From the NCBI GenBank assembly GCA_037074765.1, contig JBAMDO010000084.1:62001-126000 (forward strand): 64,000 bases of DNA, read 5' to 3'. This document shows, one piece after another, positions 13,244-26,317 of this stretch. The notes beneath the pieces were generated by a model. It made no database searches, was not told where the DNA came from, and was given only the letters and a program-made list of their open reading frames with translations. The translations under genes and the position numbers were made by a program. The DNA comes from Mansonella perstans (taxonomy: Eukaryota; Nematoda; Chromadorea; Rhabditida; Onchocercidae). Each line of letters begins with the position of its first letter. Position 1 is the stretch's first letter.

Positions 13244-13648
13244 TTATTTACACCGTCGATTTTTTTCGGCAAGTGTACGGATTTCTGCTTTAACGAATTC
13301 CCGAACACCAATGTCCGGGATTACTCTGTCAACTTCATCCAAAACTTCATTCAAAGGGCGTTCGCTATAACAGCGCATTAGCTCGGTAACATATTCAATC
13401 CAAATACAATTTGCGCATCCAGAACCGCAACATGTTGTGGGGTCCGGATACTCAGAAGCACATGATTGATGCGTTGTCCTACTAAGATTGACAACTTCAG
13501 CTGTTGTCTTCCGTCCATCTTTATGCAGTTCATCTTCCAAATTTGACTGTTTGCTACGATCCGTCTTTGTATATGTTCGCCAACGTATACATAAAAAATT
13601 CGGTATTAGACCATCTTTTTTGCTAGCAACATTAAAGGCACGTCTCAT
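13244..13648 (-). CDS. OXLD1-like (oxidoreductase-like domain) small protein
   Basis: Single-exon gene of 134 residues starting MRRAFNVASKKDG. The C-terminal half carries the Cys-rich signature PTTCCGSGCANCIWIEY followed by a helical segment ending EFVKAEIRTLAEKNRR. This matches the oxidoreductase-like domain of OXLD1, where the core is PTNCC-x-SGCPNCVWVEY. The biochemical role of the family is not established, and human OXLD1 is thought to be mitochondrial. The N-terminus here is basic and could act as a targeting peptide. An in-frame TTG extends the frame to 13684, but a TATTTCAG acceptor with its AG at 13656-13655 lies 7 nt before the ATG at 13648, so the ATG is preferred as a trans-spliced start. 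It ends 27 bp from the DEP fragment on the opposite strand. Confidence 0.8.
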   Translation of the reverse strand: MRRAFNVASKKDGLIPNFLCIRWRTYTKTDRSKQSNLEDELHKDGRKTTAEVVNLSRTTHQSCASEYPDPTTCCGSGCANCIWIEYVTELMRCYSERPLNEVLDEVDRVIPDIGVREFVKAEIRTLAEKNRRCK

Positions 13649-13654
13649 CCAAAT

Positions 13655-13664
13655 CTGAAATATC
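13655..13664 (-). promoter_or_regulatory. Probable trans-splice acceptor of the OXLD1-like gene
   Basis: On the minus strand GATATTTCAG ends 7 nt before the chosen ATG. There is no coding exon upstream in a fitting phase, so a spliced-leader acceptor is the simplest reading. Confidence 0.45.
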
Positions 13665-14222
13665 GAATTTGCGGTCACAGTCAACGTGCTTTCTCATTCT
13701 CGAGGATTAGATATATACACCAACGTTTAAAGATGTTAACCACTATGTTTCAGTATTTTAATTCCGCATGCTTTCCTGTTTCAAACGCTTATTCACTTCA
13801 TTCATTTATTAAAATTGAATAATGTTGGTGTTGAAGGAATATACCCATCGCAAAATATTCTTAAACGGATGATCTTTTATTTATCTTTCGACAAATACAT
13901 AAATATATGAATAAAAAAATCTATAACAAGTGGAAATTTGCATTTCAACAAACATGCAATGGATATGTTTCGCATTAAAGCAGATGAATATTGCACAATG
14001 CTAAGTGGAATTTTTCACGCATAAATTATTTTAAATCACATGCAGAAATGGCTTAATACCACAAATTTCTACAACTCAGCTTTTCCAAACATCTCTGACA
14101 TAACCGCTTCATTAACATATCTTTATAAGGTGTAATTCAGGTTAGGATTAAAGAGGAATTACATAATGAACAATAACAACCGGAAAGAAACGTTTTTTCT
14201 GGTTCACAAAGCCCAACACCCA

Positions 14223-17200
14223 CTACCGTATATTTCCTGGTGACTGCTCTGATTGAACAGCAATCATATCATGCGGAAGAGAACGGACTAAATCTGGTTC
14301 CATACTTCTCAGCTTCTCGTGAAATATCTAGAACAAAAATTCAATGGGATGATAATGTCGACAACATCAAGTAAAAAAGCTCGAGACACTCAAGAATTTT
14401 AAAATCTTTGGAGTACTAGCTATATAAAAATTCTTGCTACATAAAAACTGAACAGAATCGCTATCAGTAAATAACAATAATAAAGCCAATAATAAAACGA
14501 AAAATAATAATAAAGCTATCCACAAATCAAGCAGCTGCAAAAAGATGTCGCTTTGCATTGCCGTACTATGAGAAATACTAAACCACTGGAAGTTCTAAAA
14601 CTAGCGTTTCCTTCCTGCCCACTCGCATGTGATATGTGTGAGAAAAGATTGGATGAAATAGAAGCGTTTTCCTTTGAAAAAGATGATACCGTTTTTCTTC
14701 CGGGACTTTCGTTATTAATTGATGGTAGTTTATTTCCAAATATCACTCCATCGAAACGATTATCAGAAATTACAGTATTTAAAGATGATGATGATGGTGA
14801 TCTGAAATTAGATCTCATCTGTAAATTCATAACTGAAAAAAAGCAACACAACTTTCTATAGCAAAATATCTGCAGCCAAGTATAGGAATTTCCAAAGAAA
14901 AACCAACAAGTTATCACTGGTAAAATTCTGCTGTTGTACTCGGCTATGGTGCAATTGCTCACGCAGCGAACTCACGCCACATCCTCGATGTGACCAAACC
15001 TGCTGCCTTCGTTTCTGTGAAAAATTTACACTGTTTATTACTATTAAAAAAACATCGTCTGTAACTCGTTCCAAAAAATTTCAACCTGTGCATGTACCGT
15101 AGCACTTGTCATTCTATTTTCATAAATTTATACCTATGATGAAAGAAATAATCTTAAAGAAGGATGTACAGGACAAATATCGGAGGATAGCTCAATCCCT
15201 GAAACTCCTACTCATAAAAAAGGTCGATTTTATGAATTACTGACCGATATCATTTCAGAATTAACATCATAAATGGGAAAACAATTTCTTGATAAATCTT
15301 ACCAGTTAAACAAAATGCTATTTTGACGCGTACCTGATTAGAAAAAATTTCATTGTTATTCATCGATGAAAGATCCTGGGCACTTGCCGTCGTTGTATTA
15401 CTATTACTCTCGAAATGCTTTACAACTTTATTATCTGATTCAGGGATTAACTCTGTAGATAACCTGAAACAGAAAATGCTCAAACAAAAAGCTGAAAAAC
15501 TCTTCATCAAAAACGAAAATCCAGAAATAACAATACTAAAACACTAGCATTTGCCCTTCTGTTGTAAAATTTTATAGTATAAGCCGTTAAAATGAACTCA
15601 ATAAATAGTAACATAAATGCGCTGTGAAATTAGTAATATCGTACGCAGATTCCTCAGAGAAGTTTGAAACCACAGGATTTTGGTCATTTGAAGTAACGGT
15701 ACTTTTTGCAAGGTTGTATAATGTACACGCAGCGGTATCTGAAGCTGCCGAAAACATTTCTGCAGCAATATTTGTAGCATTCCAAGATGAAGCTACCGCA
15801 GATGTTTTATGTCCGTTCAATGATTTCTCGTTCGAACAATTAAAAACTGGTGCCGTTACCATCTCTTCATCACCACTGATAGCACTTCCTCTATAATAAT
15901 GGAAAAAAAAAAAAGAAAAACCCCCTCCCCGAAAGAAAATATTAATTAAAGTTTGATTTGCATCCAGAAAGCGCAACGACGCAATATTCAATATTCATTT
16001 AAACTTAAACCTAAGGACTACAATTTTGATCAGAATTTCGAGTTTAGCAAAATAGAACAGCAATCACTTACTGCTCATCAATGAAGAGTGCTTGCTCGGA
16101 TTCAATAAGATACTTCTCATATCGCGGACCAGGTAGCACTGTGGAAAAAATTTGCTCGTGATAAACAATCAAATTTTTCACAAGCTCATTTACAAAATTA
16201 TGGTAAAATACCTGAAATATGGTTATCTCAAAAGAAACAAACAGAGAAAAGCTCATATTCACAGATTAAGAACTTCTTTTAGGAGTAACAAATCGCAAAG
16301 ATCATCCATGCTATCTAGTATGTCCTAGCACAACTGTATCCTGAGAATAGGCACACCGAGTCTATCTGTTGTTGGACACCCGCCACTTCCGTTAAATAAC
16401 TATACTAGAAGAGGAGCAGAACGATATCATTCGACAATTCCAGTTACTGAAAGGAAAGGAATATGAGTTCCGTTCTTGGTTGCAATGTGGACAGAAGCCG
16501 GCTTTAGAGAAAGTGGTCCAAAGGGAGACTCAACACTTGACTATTTTTTGTTAGATGTAATTAAATTTAGATTTCGATCGCTAAGTGAATTATCAATGAG
16601 CTGGACAGTCCATGAACCATAAATCGATAACGAAACTTCGTGCAGGAAGAGATCGAAAGGATGGAACTCTTACACGACTTAAAACTTTATTATGCCTAAA
16701 AGTTGTACTGACTTTTTTCCTGCTATGAGTCACGTGAAAATTAGAGATGAAATTTGCGAAGAAAGCTACATAATGCATAACAAAAATGTTGTTTGCAGAA
16801 CCTGATCTTTTCCTTCTGGAATAGGAAGAAGTGTGGGCCCGAAGCAAATGGCAAGATTGTATGGATCCATCATATTTTCATCGCTAAATTCACTGAGGTG
16901 ATTGAGGAATGCAAAAAGATATCGTAATACAAGTTGAGTAGGTTGTGACAATCTCTGGATTAGTGGAGCGACCTGAAAAACATAAAAATTTTCCAGATAA
17001 TATCATCTAAAACAGACAGTTAAAAAATGAAAAATTGAAACAATTCAAAAACATAAAAACCAAGGTAAAAAAAAACTGAACATTTCTGCAGAATACATCC
17101 ACAGAATGAAAAAGCAACCTGTTTGACAAATTCATCAGCACTTGAACATTTTGCGCATTCTGTCAGCTGATCAAAAAGAAATATGGGAAAAAGGGATTCG

Positions 17201-20200
17201 CGAAGTTCACGTAAATAAAGTTTCAAAACACCCGCAATTGAATTGACATCCGTAGCATCAACAACATGTTGTAATGGATCTTCGCCTATAACGTAGCTAC
17301 AATATGCTAATTTTTAAGGAAAATATGAAGAGAAAAAAAACTCAATCCAAATTATTAGAATGTTAACTAAATGTGTTATTACCTTTTTCAAATGCTTCTC
17401 GGAATATATTAATTTCGATTTGTGAGCCTGATATACGGAATATTCCCTGATGATGCAGAGCAAATTGGGATAATACACTGCAAAAAAACTCGAATTGTTT
17501 TCATTGCAAAAGGGGACATATTTGGAAATATTCAGATGATAATTCATTAACAGATGGAAGAATAATACAGAATAATATAGCTGACAATATACTACTACCA
17601 ACCGTATAGTTGAAGTGATAATAAGAGGTATTATTTCGCCCGTTGCTTCAACATACTCATCCAAACTACCACCAAAAAGTTTCGGCCGCCTAATGCCGTC
17701 AGATAGCAAACTACTGCCAATTCTTTTTTTTGCACTTTTACGAGCAGGAGGATAGGTTTCATTGTCATCGCCATCTTCTGAAAATACATTTCGTCATCTG
17801 CTCAGTATATTAATAAAACCAGTCAGAACAGGGAAACAAGCAATATGAAAAATACTTCAAATAAAGCATGACTATTTTTTTTTTGTTTAGAAATGGACGC
17901 AAAGAAATACCAGAATTTCAAAAACATACGGTACAGAGAGTTAAAGGAATGAACAACAGCAGAGCTGATGCAGTCAAAACTTTTGTTAGAATATTCGTTC
18001 AAAGCTGAAGCAATTCCATTTGCCCGTGCTTCCAGGCGTTCAATTAAGTTACTATTCAGCATGTAATGACTGAATTTCTGAAGGAAAAAAATCATTAAAG
18101 TTTACTCTTACCAGAGGAAATTACCGGACGTTATTATACAACAATGTCAAAAAAGTAACGAAGACTAAGACCTCAAATTATTAAAAAAGGAAAAACATTA
18201 GACAAACCCCAAGATAAAAGTCATATAATTCATTTGCGTTTATTCTATTCTTTAAGTTGTAAATGCTTGCGTCATTACAATCTTCACGTGACGCATCACT
18301 TGGAACTTCAGCAGCTGCAATCGAACTAGTCATTGCCTCAATAAAACGTTCAGCAACCGCCTTTTCTGTGGACTCCAAAGTTTTCCATATTTCTTCCGAT
18401 TCAATTCTTAAAAACGGAAATTACAAAAAATTAAGTTTCTGCTGCAGAGTTTTTCTTGTAAAAAAGGTTAGAGGGTTTAACAAGAACTGCACAAAAACGA
18501 AACACTAAGAACCGTGAACCATAATCAGAACCTATCCAAATTTTCAAATAACATCTCTTTGAATCTACAACGATATGCACGAAGCGAACATCAATTCCAA
18601 AAACTAAATACCTCACACTAGCAAGCCTCCTTTCGATTTGCAAATGCCGCTGCTGCAATTCTTCAGCGACGACATCGGTAGCACTTACCGTACATACTGT
18701 ATCACCAAGTTGTCCCCTAAAAATTTTTGTTCTCAAGGAAAAAAAAATTTTTTTGAAAAAATAACACCAAATAAATGACTTAATTAAAAATGAAGTTATG
18801 AAAATTTTGCAAAATAAGTTCAAAAACTTGAAATTCATGCGAATTAAGCGCCGACATAGACTTTGCAAATTTTGGAAATTAAAAAAATTGTGACAAATAT
18901 TGACATGAATTCGAATCGTTTAGGCAGCATGAAAGTCACATGATTTGCCTCAATAAACCGTTGCTTATCCGCCTTTGAATCAAGAGATTCTTTAAATCCA
19001 CAAAGTTCTGCCAAAGCGTCCATTTCTTTTTGGCATATATCTTTCCGCGCCGTCACTGTACAATTAATGAAACCTTGTAACCACTGATCCATACCAAGAT
19101 CCATACACTGAATGAACTTTTCTAGTAAGTCACAATATACAATGCTGCTTCAACCGAAACGAAACAAAACAATATAGCTACTTTCAAGTAATTTTTGAAT
19201 TGCTGGTGTTTTTCATTAAAATGGTGTAACACATACATCGATGAGATCAGAAAGATCGTCAGCAAAATACTTATGCAAGGCTGCATTAGCTGCCTGCACA
19301 CATAGTAGATATTCATTTCTGGCTTTTAAACATTTCAGTTTTACCGCGTTGTATTTTTCAAGCCTCTGAAAATCAATTTCGTAAAATAGAGGAAGGCAAA
19401 TTGATTCCTAGCAACTTATTAAATTCTTCCTCAGTAATAATTTGTTAAAATTCACCTTATTATAAAGTTTTGCCAAACATCGGTGCTTACGTGCAACACC
19501 GAGTTTCGTCGGATTATTCTCCTCATATTTCGCCTTATTTTCTTCAACTTGATGGAATTTGTTTTCTACAGCTGAACATTCAAGAAAGCAAAGCTGTAAA
19601 AATTAATCTCTGATAAGAAATCTCATGCAAAAATCATAACTGAAAACTGAAAGATCTAAATTTGGAACACAATACATGCACAATTTTGTTGATCAATGTA
19701 CTACTAATAAAACCTTGAAAATGAGACACTGTCCGAACATAAAGATAATTAGTACTATCTAAAGTCAGTGAAACATGCAGCATGGAATTGATCGTCTCAA
19801 AACAGTAACACACCTGATAAGTCCTCATGGCAGTATGCAGTTCATTCAGCACTCGACATATTTCACCGTGAGCAAGTGCCCCTATTTCGCGACACTGCAA
19901 CACTGATTTCTAATCATAACTTAGGCACGAGTTAATCACATTTTTAAGATGATAAATATTCGAGGGTAAAAACAAAACAAAAAACGATATTAATTAACAT
20001 ACGTTCCGAATGACATATCTACAATATACCACGTATAGAAAATTCATAAACCGAATTACCGAATGTTATCAATGCGTACTAAAAATCTTCGCATGAAACA
20101 TAAAGAGAGATGATCTTTCTTCCTCAAAACTAGTGTCAGGATCCGACAGAAATGAGTTAAAGTGATTTAGTCTCAACAGCAAATGAAGGATATAGTGAAG

Positions 20201-23200
20201 AATTGCTCGTTGACAACGTACAAAGTGCACAGTTACAGTATCTTTCGCAATGTGAAGAAAATTATGGCACAATAAAGTAAGGAAGAACTGAAGACACTTA
20301 GTACATCCCCCACAAATTCTTATGAAGACAAAAGGTTCATTGATAATATTCAAATCTTTTGTTACTGAAAAGTTATTTAAACGCAAAAACTTTGGAATTA
20401 TATTTACATACAAAAACCTTTCCAGAACTTCCCTCAATCTCCCCAACAAATATTGAGCAAGTCAAGACTATCGCAAATATAGATAAGTTATTGTTAAACG
20501 AATTTGAACAGATTACTTATTTGGAATATGTATAAATGGAATGAAAAGACAATTGCAGCAAAGAATCACGGGGTACATCGTGGACGTGCACTTCACTGGT
20601 ATAGATCCTATTCAATCATCAATTTAAGCGATATAAAGGTGGTAAAGTGCTGTAACGAAGAGTGTACTGACAGTGAGATGCAAGCATCCACATTTATGCT
20701 ATCATACTCTATGAAAGCCCAAAGAAAACAAATCGTAAAATAAACGATCGTTCTGAAATGATGGATAGAAGCAGTTCCATCTTACCTATCACAATGCCTT
20801 AATCCACTGCACCTGGCTAAGCCGTTATCACACGTTTTGCTTTTTTATCAGTTTTTCCTTTCTATTCAATATTTTTCCCTGTTTGTATGTTTCAATATAT
20901 TGGATTCTGTGTATTCATGCTTATTCACCCATCATTTTTACGAGGACTCATGCTAATAGTATATTTATATGAGCATAATAATCGAAGTACTAGAACCATA
21001 TTTTTAGCCTACTCATAATTTCACATAAGAGAAAGTCATACTTTTCGAGAAATACGCTGTAAATCATCTGCTCTCTGAGTAATAAGTATTGTAAGACGTG
21101 CAGCATATAAATCAGCCAAAGCCATCTTCTGCTTAGCTTCCTCCCTTGTCTGATCTACTAGCTGCTGCCACAACCCACAGGTTGAATGTAAAGCCCACGA
21201 ATCGCGTCTGAAAACTCTGCAGTAATGAAAAAAACGCCAATCAGACCCGGATTTGTACAGTTTATATAAAGTAGGAATATGCTTATGTGAAGTGGTAGCT
21301 TATGAACTTATGTGAAACGAATAAACAATGAATTTAAAAAAAAATAAGTCTGTGACGCAATGCCGCCGTAAGCCTAATTTTTCTTCGCACTCAAAAGGGA
21401 AGAAATTTTTGCCTCTTTCGATTTCTTGAATACAGAAGGTGCCACTATTGCATTATTTCTTTCTAAAATTTTCACTTATAACTGGTAGCCTTCATTTGTC
21501 ACAACTACCTTGTCTAATAAAATTTGGCTGACGAAACAGGCAAATAAGTCCAATACTACCAGAGCCGATAGCGTATTTGCAATCGATCCAACATTTTGAA
21601 ATGCTAATGAAATCTTAGCATACAAAAATTCACTGCAGCACGTATTTATCATTTACCGAGAATAACTTACTAGCTGAACCCATCCACCTGTTCTAAGCAG
21701 TGAACTGTCTGCTTTTTACATGAATTTTCCAATCACCTCTTAATTTAGATTCAAGCAACGAAACTACTTGAAAATAAAACAGCTTAAGCAATTTTTTGGT
21801 TTCCCGTAAGATGAATTTCTCAAAATCTGGCACTTAAACGCACCAATTAAAATTTAATAATTCTTCTTTATCTTCTCCAACTTCGCTATTAGCTTTTAAG
21901 TTTTATTTTCCTTTTTACGAATAAAGAGGAATTATAAGTAAAACTAAGTCAAGCCAACCGAAAGATGTATACTGTTATATACGTATACTGCCATATTCGG
22001 TGGCATTTTCCCAGGATAAGTTTTATGAAACTTAAACAACTTGCAATAACAAATTTATAAAAACAAGGAAAACATGAAACCTACTTATACCGCTCATTTT
22101 TATGTTTTTGCATAATATTTTTTGCAAGTTTCTCGAGCTGTTTCCCATACTCGCCATCAAGTTCCGCTTTCTTCCGATAGTAATCATTTAGTTCCAATAA
22201 AATAGCAGTCTGCAACAAGTAATTCTCACGAAATATTGAAAAGCAGCTTTATGAGAGCCCCTTTTAGCATATCCTGATAATCACTGATGAATTCCATTTA
22301 CTTAATTATGAAACTAAATATTCAAAAAAAATGAAACTGCCTGGAAATTTGCAGAAATGCTGGAACTAAACAGAAAAAAACTACAGGCAATGCAGCTTAC
22401 CTGCGCTTCTGTTCGAGTTTCCAAGCAACGCAATTGCTCATTTAGCTGGGAACGAATTTCTGAAAATTCATGCGATAACTAAATAAGATGTTAAAAACGA
22501 AACACGGGATAGTTTGCATCCTCAGTTGCACTCCACCAAAAATTCATATCAAATGTCCACAATTTCTTACCCAAATGAGAATTTCTTACCCGAACTGGAA
22601 TAAATAAATATTTTATTCCTGACCAGAAAAATGTCCAGCTCAATTCTTGAGTATTACATAAAGAGTGGACCAAAAAGCTAATGGTCCAAGTTCCCTCGAA
22701 CCATCATTTCAAGTATTTATTATGGAAAATGATGTTCCAAATTCACGGCGACAGAAGCAATGGTAAAGCTAAACAAAAAATTATCTAATGTTAAGAATTT
22801 CTGTCCTTAAATATTTTGAATATTTACCAAATTATTGACCCAACTCCGTACAGAACTATTAGAGAATGAAGCAGCTGTTCCAATCATATAATTTCTTGAA
22901 ATCTCGTCTCAATCAATCTTTCACACTGCACATTTGAGGCAACTACGATACATAAAAACTTCGCTTATGGGTTTCAAAGATGTCATTGAAAGGAATAATC
23001 GCTCTATTAACTATGGAAGCTTGTTCCCCCGGTTTAAAATTTTTAAAGGAAATACTTAACGGTGTTACGTATGATTTTTTTTTGATCTGGACGATGGTGA
23101 AGAACTAACAATTTCTAAAAAAGCTAGCAGCGCCACAAAATTCAAAGCAATTAAATTTAACAACGAACAAAGTTTATAGCAAAAATTAGAATAGATAGAT

Positions 23201-26200
23201 TAAGACTTACTGCTCATATCAACAATTTGTTCAACCGTACGACTACTGGTCACACAAAGCACTGCCCGAACCATTGGAATCCTTGAAATTTATGCAGGCA
23301 CAACACAAAATACTCTCAGCAATAACAGAAGCTGTAGTGATAGTACTTTAAAATGCGTAAATTCAGAATGATAACAAAGATAGAGTAAATCTTTGCAAAA
23401 ATTACAAATAAAATGCAAGCAACGAGTTCAGCAACAAATGGCCTCTCTGTTCATTCTGCCATAAAAAAAAGCGATTTATGTTGCATACCAACCAACTAAC
23501 CAATACACAAATAAACCAATACAAGCGAGCCACGCTCTGTGCAAAGCTAATTTCCCTATGACTACTGGTACAACTATTGGCCATACACAGACAGCACTAC
23601 TCGAATCACTGTCACCATGTTTAGTCATTGGCTTGAATGAACTATTGTCCAATATTGGTAATCCATTTTAAGGACATTAGTTTATATATTCAAATTGATG
23701 AATAGGCAAATAGACATCTCCCTTATAAATGTAAAAATACGTAGTAATGATAATGTAACAATGGTGCAAATGTAGACAATTATCCAGTTCCACTCTTATC
23801 TTATCACAACAGCTTTTAAAGAAGCAATTTTACAGCTATACGAATGAATTTCTGTACATCTTCTGGATCAGAGCAGCAGTGAAAACAGCAGCACTACTGC
23901 CAGCCAAACAAAGTACTGCATAAATGGGATGTTGGATTGGATAATGAAGATAAGAATTTTAGCTAAGAAAATTGCATTATTTCTGACAAAGTAGACGTTA
24001 GCAATAAAATATTAAGAGAATAGAATAAGCAAAACAATATCTTTCCATTGAAATATCCTAATAACTTCACCACATTCCATTTCTAAAATTCCCAACTGCT
24101 GACATTTTGTTATTGCTAGCAGTGTAATTATATTAACACTGTTATTATCAGTGCTACTAATGATAATAACTTAGTTAGTTGAACAGTAATACCACTACTC
24201 GTAAATGCAGCACATAATTATTTCGTTGCATGAATGAAAGCCTCAGAACAGCAATGTTAACAAATTGTTACTGATGATACCTAAGCACAGCAATCTAGGC
24301 CGTAACAAATAAAGCATAGCAACAGCAACAGTAGACAAAGTGTTAGTTTTGGGGAAGAATATGAAAAAAAAAAAAAAAAAAAAAAAAAACTATCTCATCA
24401 AAGTATGAGACAAAATTACTATGGCAGTTTCAAAGCAAAATAATCCCAGCAAACAATGTCAGATGTCCACTAGTTAAAAAAACATGCTAGCAATAATTTA
24501 ATCTACTTGCATTAAAAGCTTCATTTTCCATATATAAGTATCACGCTGTAAAGAAATTCGTCGCATCAAATCACCGAAAATTATAGGTCAACACCAAAGT
24601 ATATCATTGCAAGGATACTATCTTTGAAAGTTATTTCGCAAAATGCTTTAACATGATGAACTTCAAACATCTATTAATAATCTTAGCTACCTCTTCGAAA
24701 GCTATAAAATAATTTATACGCAAAACACATTAGTACGCGAACTGGTAGGTAAACATGGACAGGTATAGTGAAGAAAGACAGATTTAGTTTGTTTGGTTCT
24801 GTGTTCGTTTGTTGCCTGTTTTTTAAGCTGTTTTAGTTTTCTTTTAAAAAATGCCTAATTTTTAATTAGGAGGATTTTCTCAATTTGTATTTATTTATTT
24901 TTTGTTATTTTACTATGTTTTTTAATTTTTTTTTTATGTTTTTTGTTTTGTTCGGTATTTTAGATTATTCATGATGTAACTGTTTTTATTTTTTATCTTT
25001 TACAGTTGTGTTTGTTCTATGATTTGAAATGTGTCTCTCAGTTGGTTAATAGCCTGATTTTTTATAGTTGTTTTATTATTTTTTTTAGAGTTTTTTATTG
25101 TTCTGGAAGATCGGTTATTTTTCACGAGTTCACTATATTGCTTGTTTTATTTTGTTTATTGGGGTTTGGTTGTCAAGTGATAAACACGGACAGGGGAACG
25201 TATACCCAAAACAGTATATGGAAAAATGTATAATCGAGCACGATATATCACATACACAAATACGCTCAAAGAAACTTTTCTTATTAACAAACCTTGCTGT
25301 TTGTTAACAATACTAGCGACAACAACATAACTGATAAGAATAAAAGGCTTAATTCGAAAGTGGATTAAATGAATAGTTTAGAATAACTCTTAGAGCAATG
25401 AGAACAGAAGAGAGTAAAATAGGACAGAACAGGACGAAACCCCGATCCGAAACATGTACCTCATCAAGCCAATAAGGCATATAAATTGTAATCATAATCC
25501 TTCCTCCTTCCGTCTTTTGCTCTTCTTTTCGTTTTTCTTTTCTTTTTTTTTTTTTTTTTTTTTTTTTAACTGCACAAGAAGGTAGAAGTGAAATGAAACC
25601 AAATTTCAGCTCCAAATAGCTGATAAACTTCATAAAAACTCAGCAGCGCCTACGACACAGACTTCTTAGTTAAAGCGACCTACTACCAACACACTCATGC
25701 TATTGCCTCTAAAAGGTTGAATAATTTCTTAGTGGAACTCAGAAAATATTTAAAAAAAAAAAATAATCGAATAAATCTCCCACCAATCCTTTAACGATCA
25801 CGAAAGAAATGTAATGATTACAGATAAGTGTTTTGAATGATATATAATACGTGAATGTGCCATTAAAAGATCCTTTTAAATTCCTCTTTCATTTCAGTAT
25901 TTTATATTTCTTTTTTAATCCTCCATAGAAACTAAGTTCATTTCATATCTGCATTCATAATCGAATGATATCATAATCCTAGAGAACATTTACAATTTAC
26001 AAAAGTATTTTTGATATCGCATCTGGCAGTTATGTTAGGTTCAGGTTATTCATCTTGAATCAGTGTCAAATTAAACGTGAACTGTAATCTAAGTATCTAA
26101 CTTAAATGGCATTTTTCGGATGGAATGTCTAACTCCAACTCCTGTTAGAAAATTGTAAAACTAATAATAAGGAATAATAACAGACGTAGCTTACCTCTGA

Positions 26201-26291
26201 CGAGATGTTCGAAGTTGTGAAGCGTAGTTTTGCTTTTGGTTAGCGACATCTTACGAATATCACTAATTGCTGCCCCTGAACCCGATACCAT
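14223..26291 (-). CDS. srgp-1: srGAP family Rho GTPase-activating protein (F-BAR + RhoGAP)
   Basis: Membrane-bending GAP for Rac/Cdc42-type GTPases at the plasma membrane. The 21-exon model closes exactly in frame to 995 residues: 26291-26195, 22459-22401, 22209-22091, 21207-21042, 19909-19814, 19593-19456, 19365-19237, 19107-18905, 18716-18612, 18406-18208, 18077-17981, 17777-17603, 17477-17383, 17285-17119, 16972-16802, 16211-16072, 15890-15645, 15463-15334, 15014-14918, 14832-14579, 14327-14223. The F-BAR domain is at about 20-340 (REIRSQLNEQLRCLE, KARNEYLLCVQAANAALHKY). The RhoGAP domain is at about 505-700 with arginine finger in GIFRISGS and the srGAP signature ENMMDPYNLAICFGPTL. The last 280 residues are Ser/Asn-rich with no SH3 domain, as I recall for C. 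elegans SRGP-1. The last three exons rest on phase, not homology. Donors at 17981 and 18905 are weak. The first intron is 3.7 kb. Confidence 0.93.
23211..23274 (-). CDS. srgp-1: Possible alternative first coding exon of srGAP
   Basis: Inside the 3.7-kb first intron a start codon at 23274 opens 21 codons (MVRAVLCVTSSRTVEQIVDM...) and ends at a consensus GTAAGT donor in phase 1. That is the same phase as the upstream first exon, so it would splice cleanly to the 22459 acceptor and give DMSKIRSQL in place of VREIRSQL. It cannot be joined to the 26195 exon without a stop, which argues for a mutually exclusive start rather than an internal exon. The AG before it (TTTCAAG) would serve as a trans-splice acceptor. 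Confidence 0.45.
24364..25567. repeat. Homopolymer tracts and T-rich block in srGAP intron 1
   Basis: A26 at 24364-24389 and T25 at 25543-25567 flank a strikingly T-rich, A-poor plus-strand block at about 24780-25160. The open frames found in it (25006-25307) are hydrophobic by composition and are not taken as genes. Confidence 0.6.
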
Positions 26292-26316
26292 TACAGCTTT
26301 CCGGCACACACGGATC
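26195..26316 (-). promoter_or_regulatory. srgp-1: srGAP upstream first exon and probable trans-splice acceptor
   Basis: ACATTTCAG ends with its AG at 26317-26316, 24 nt before the ATG at 26291. The frame is open back to the AG, so a further upstream exon cannot be excluded. No ATG exon in matching phase was seen in the next 2 kb. Confidence 0.4.
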
Positions 26317-26317
26317 T

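Noticed and set aside
14553..14861. 102-codon plus-strand ORF
   Set aside because: It is the antisense of srGAP exon 14832-14579, which is fixed by phase on both sides.
15624..15896. 90-codon plus-strand ORF
   Set aside because: It lies opposite srGAP exon 15890-15645, whose phase joins the neighbouring exons. The total model closes at exactly 995 codons.
20069..20449. 126-codon minus-strand ORF inside srGAP
   Set aside because: It lies within the intron 21042-19909 whose flanking exons join in phase. It has low complexity and no family signal.
25349..25633. Minus-strand ORF with KKKKKKKKKKRKEKRK
   Set aside because: It is the translation of a homopolymer tract within srGAP intron 1.
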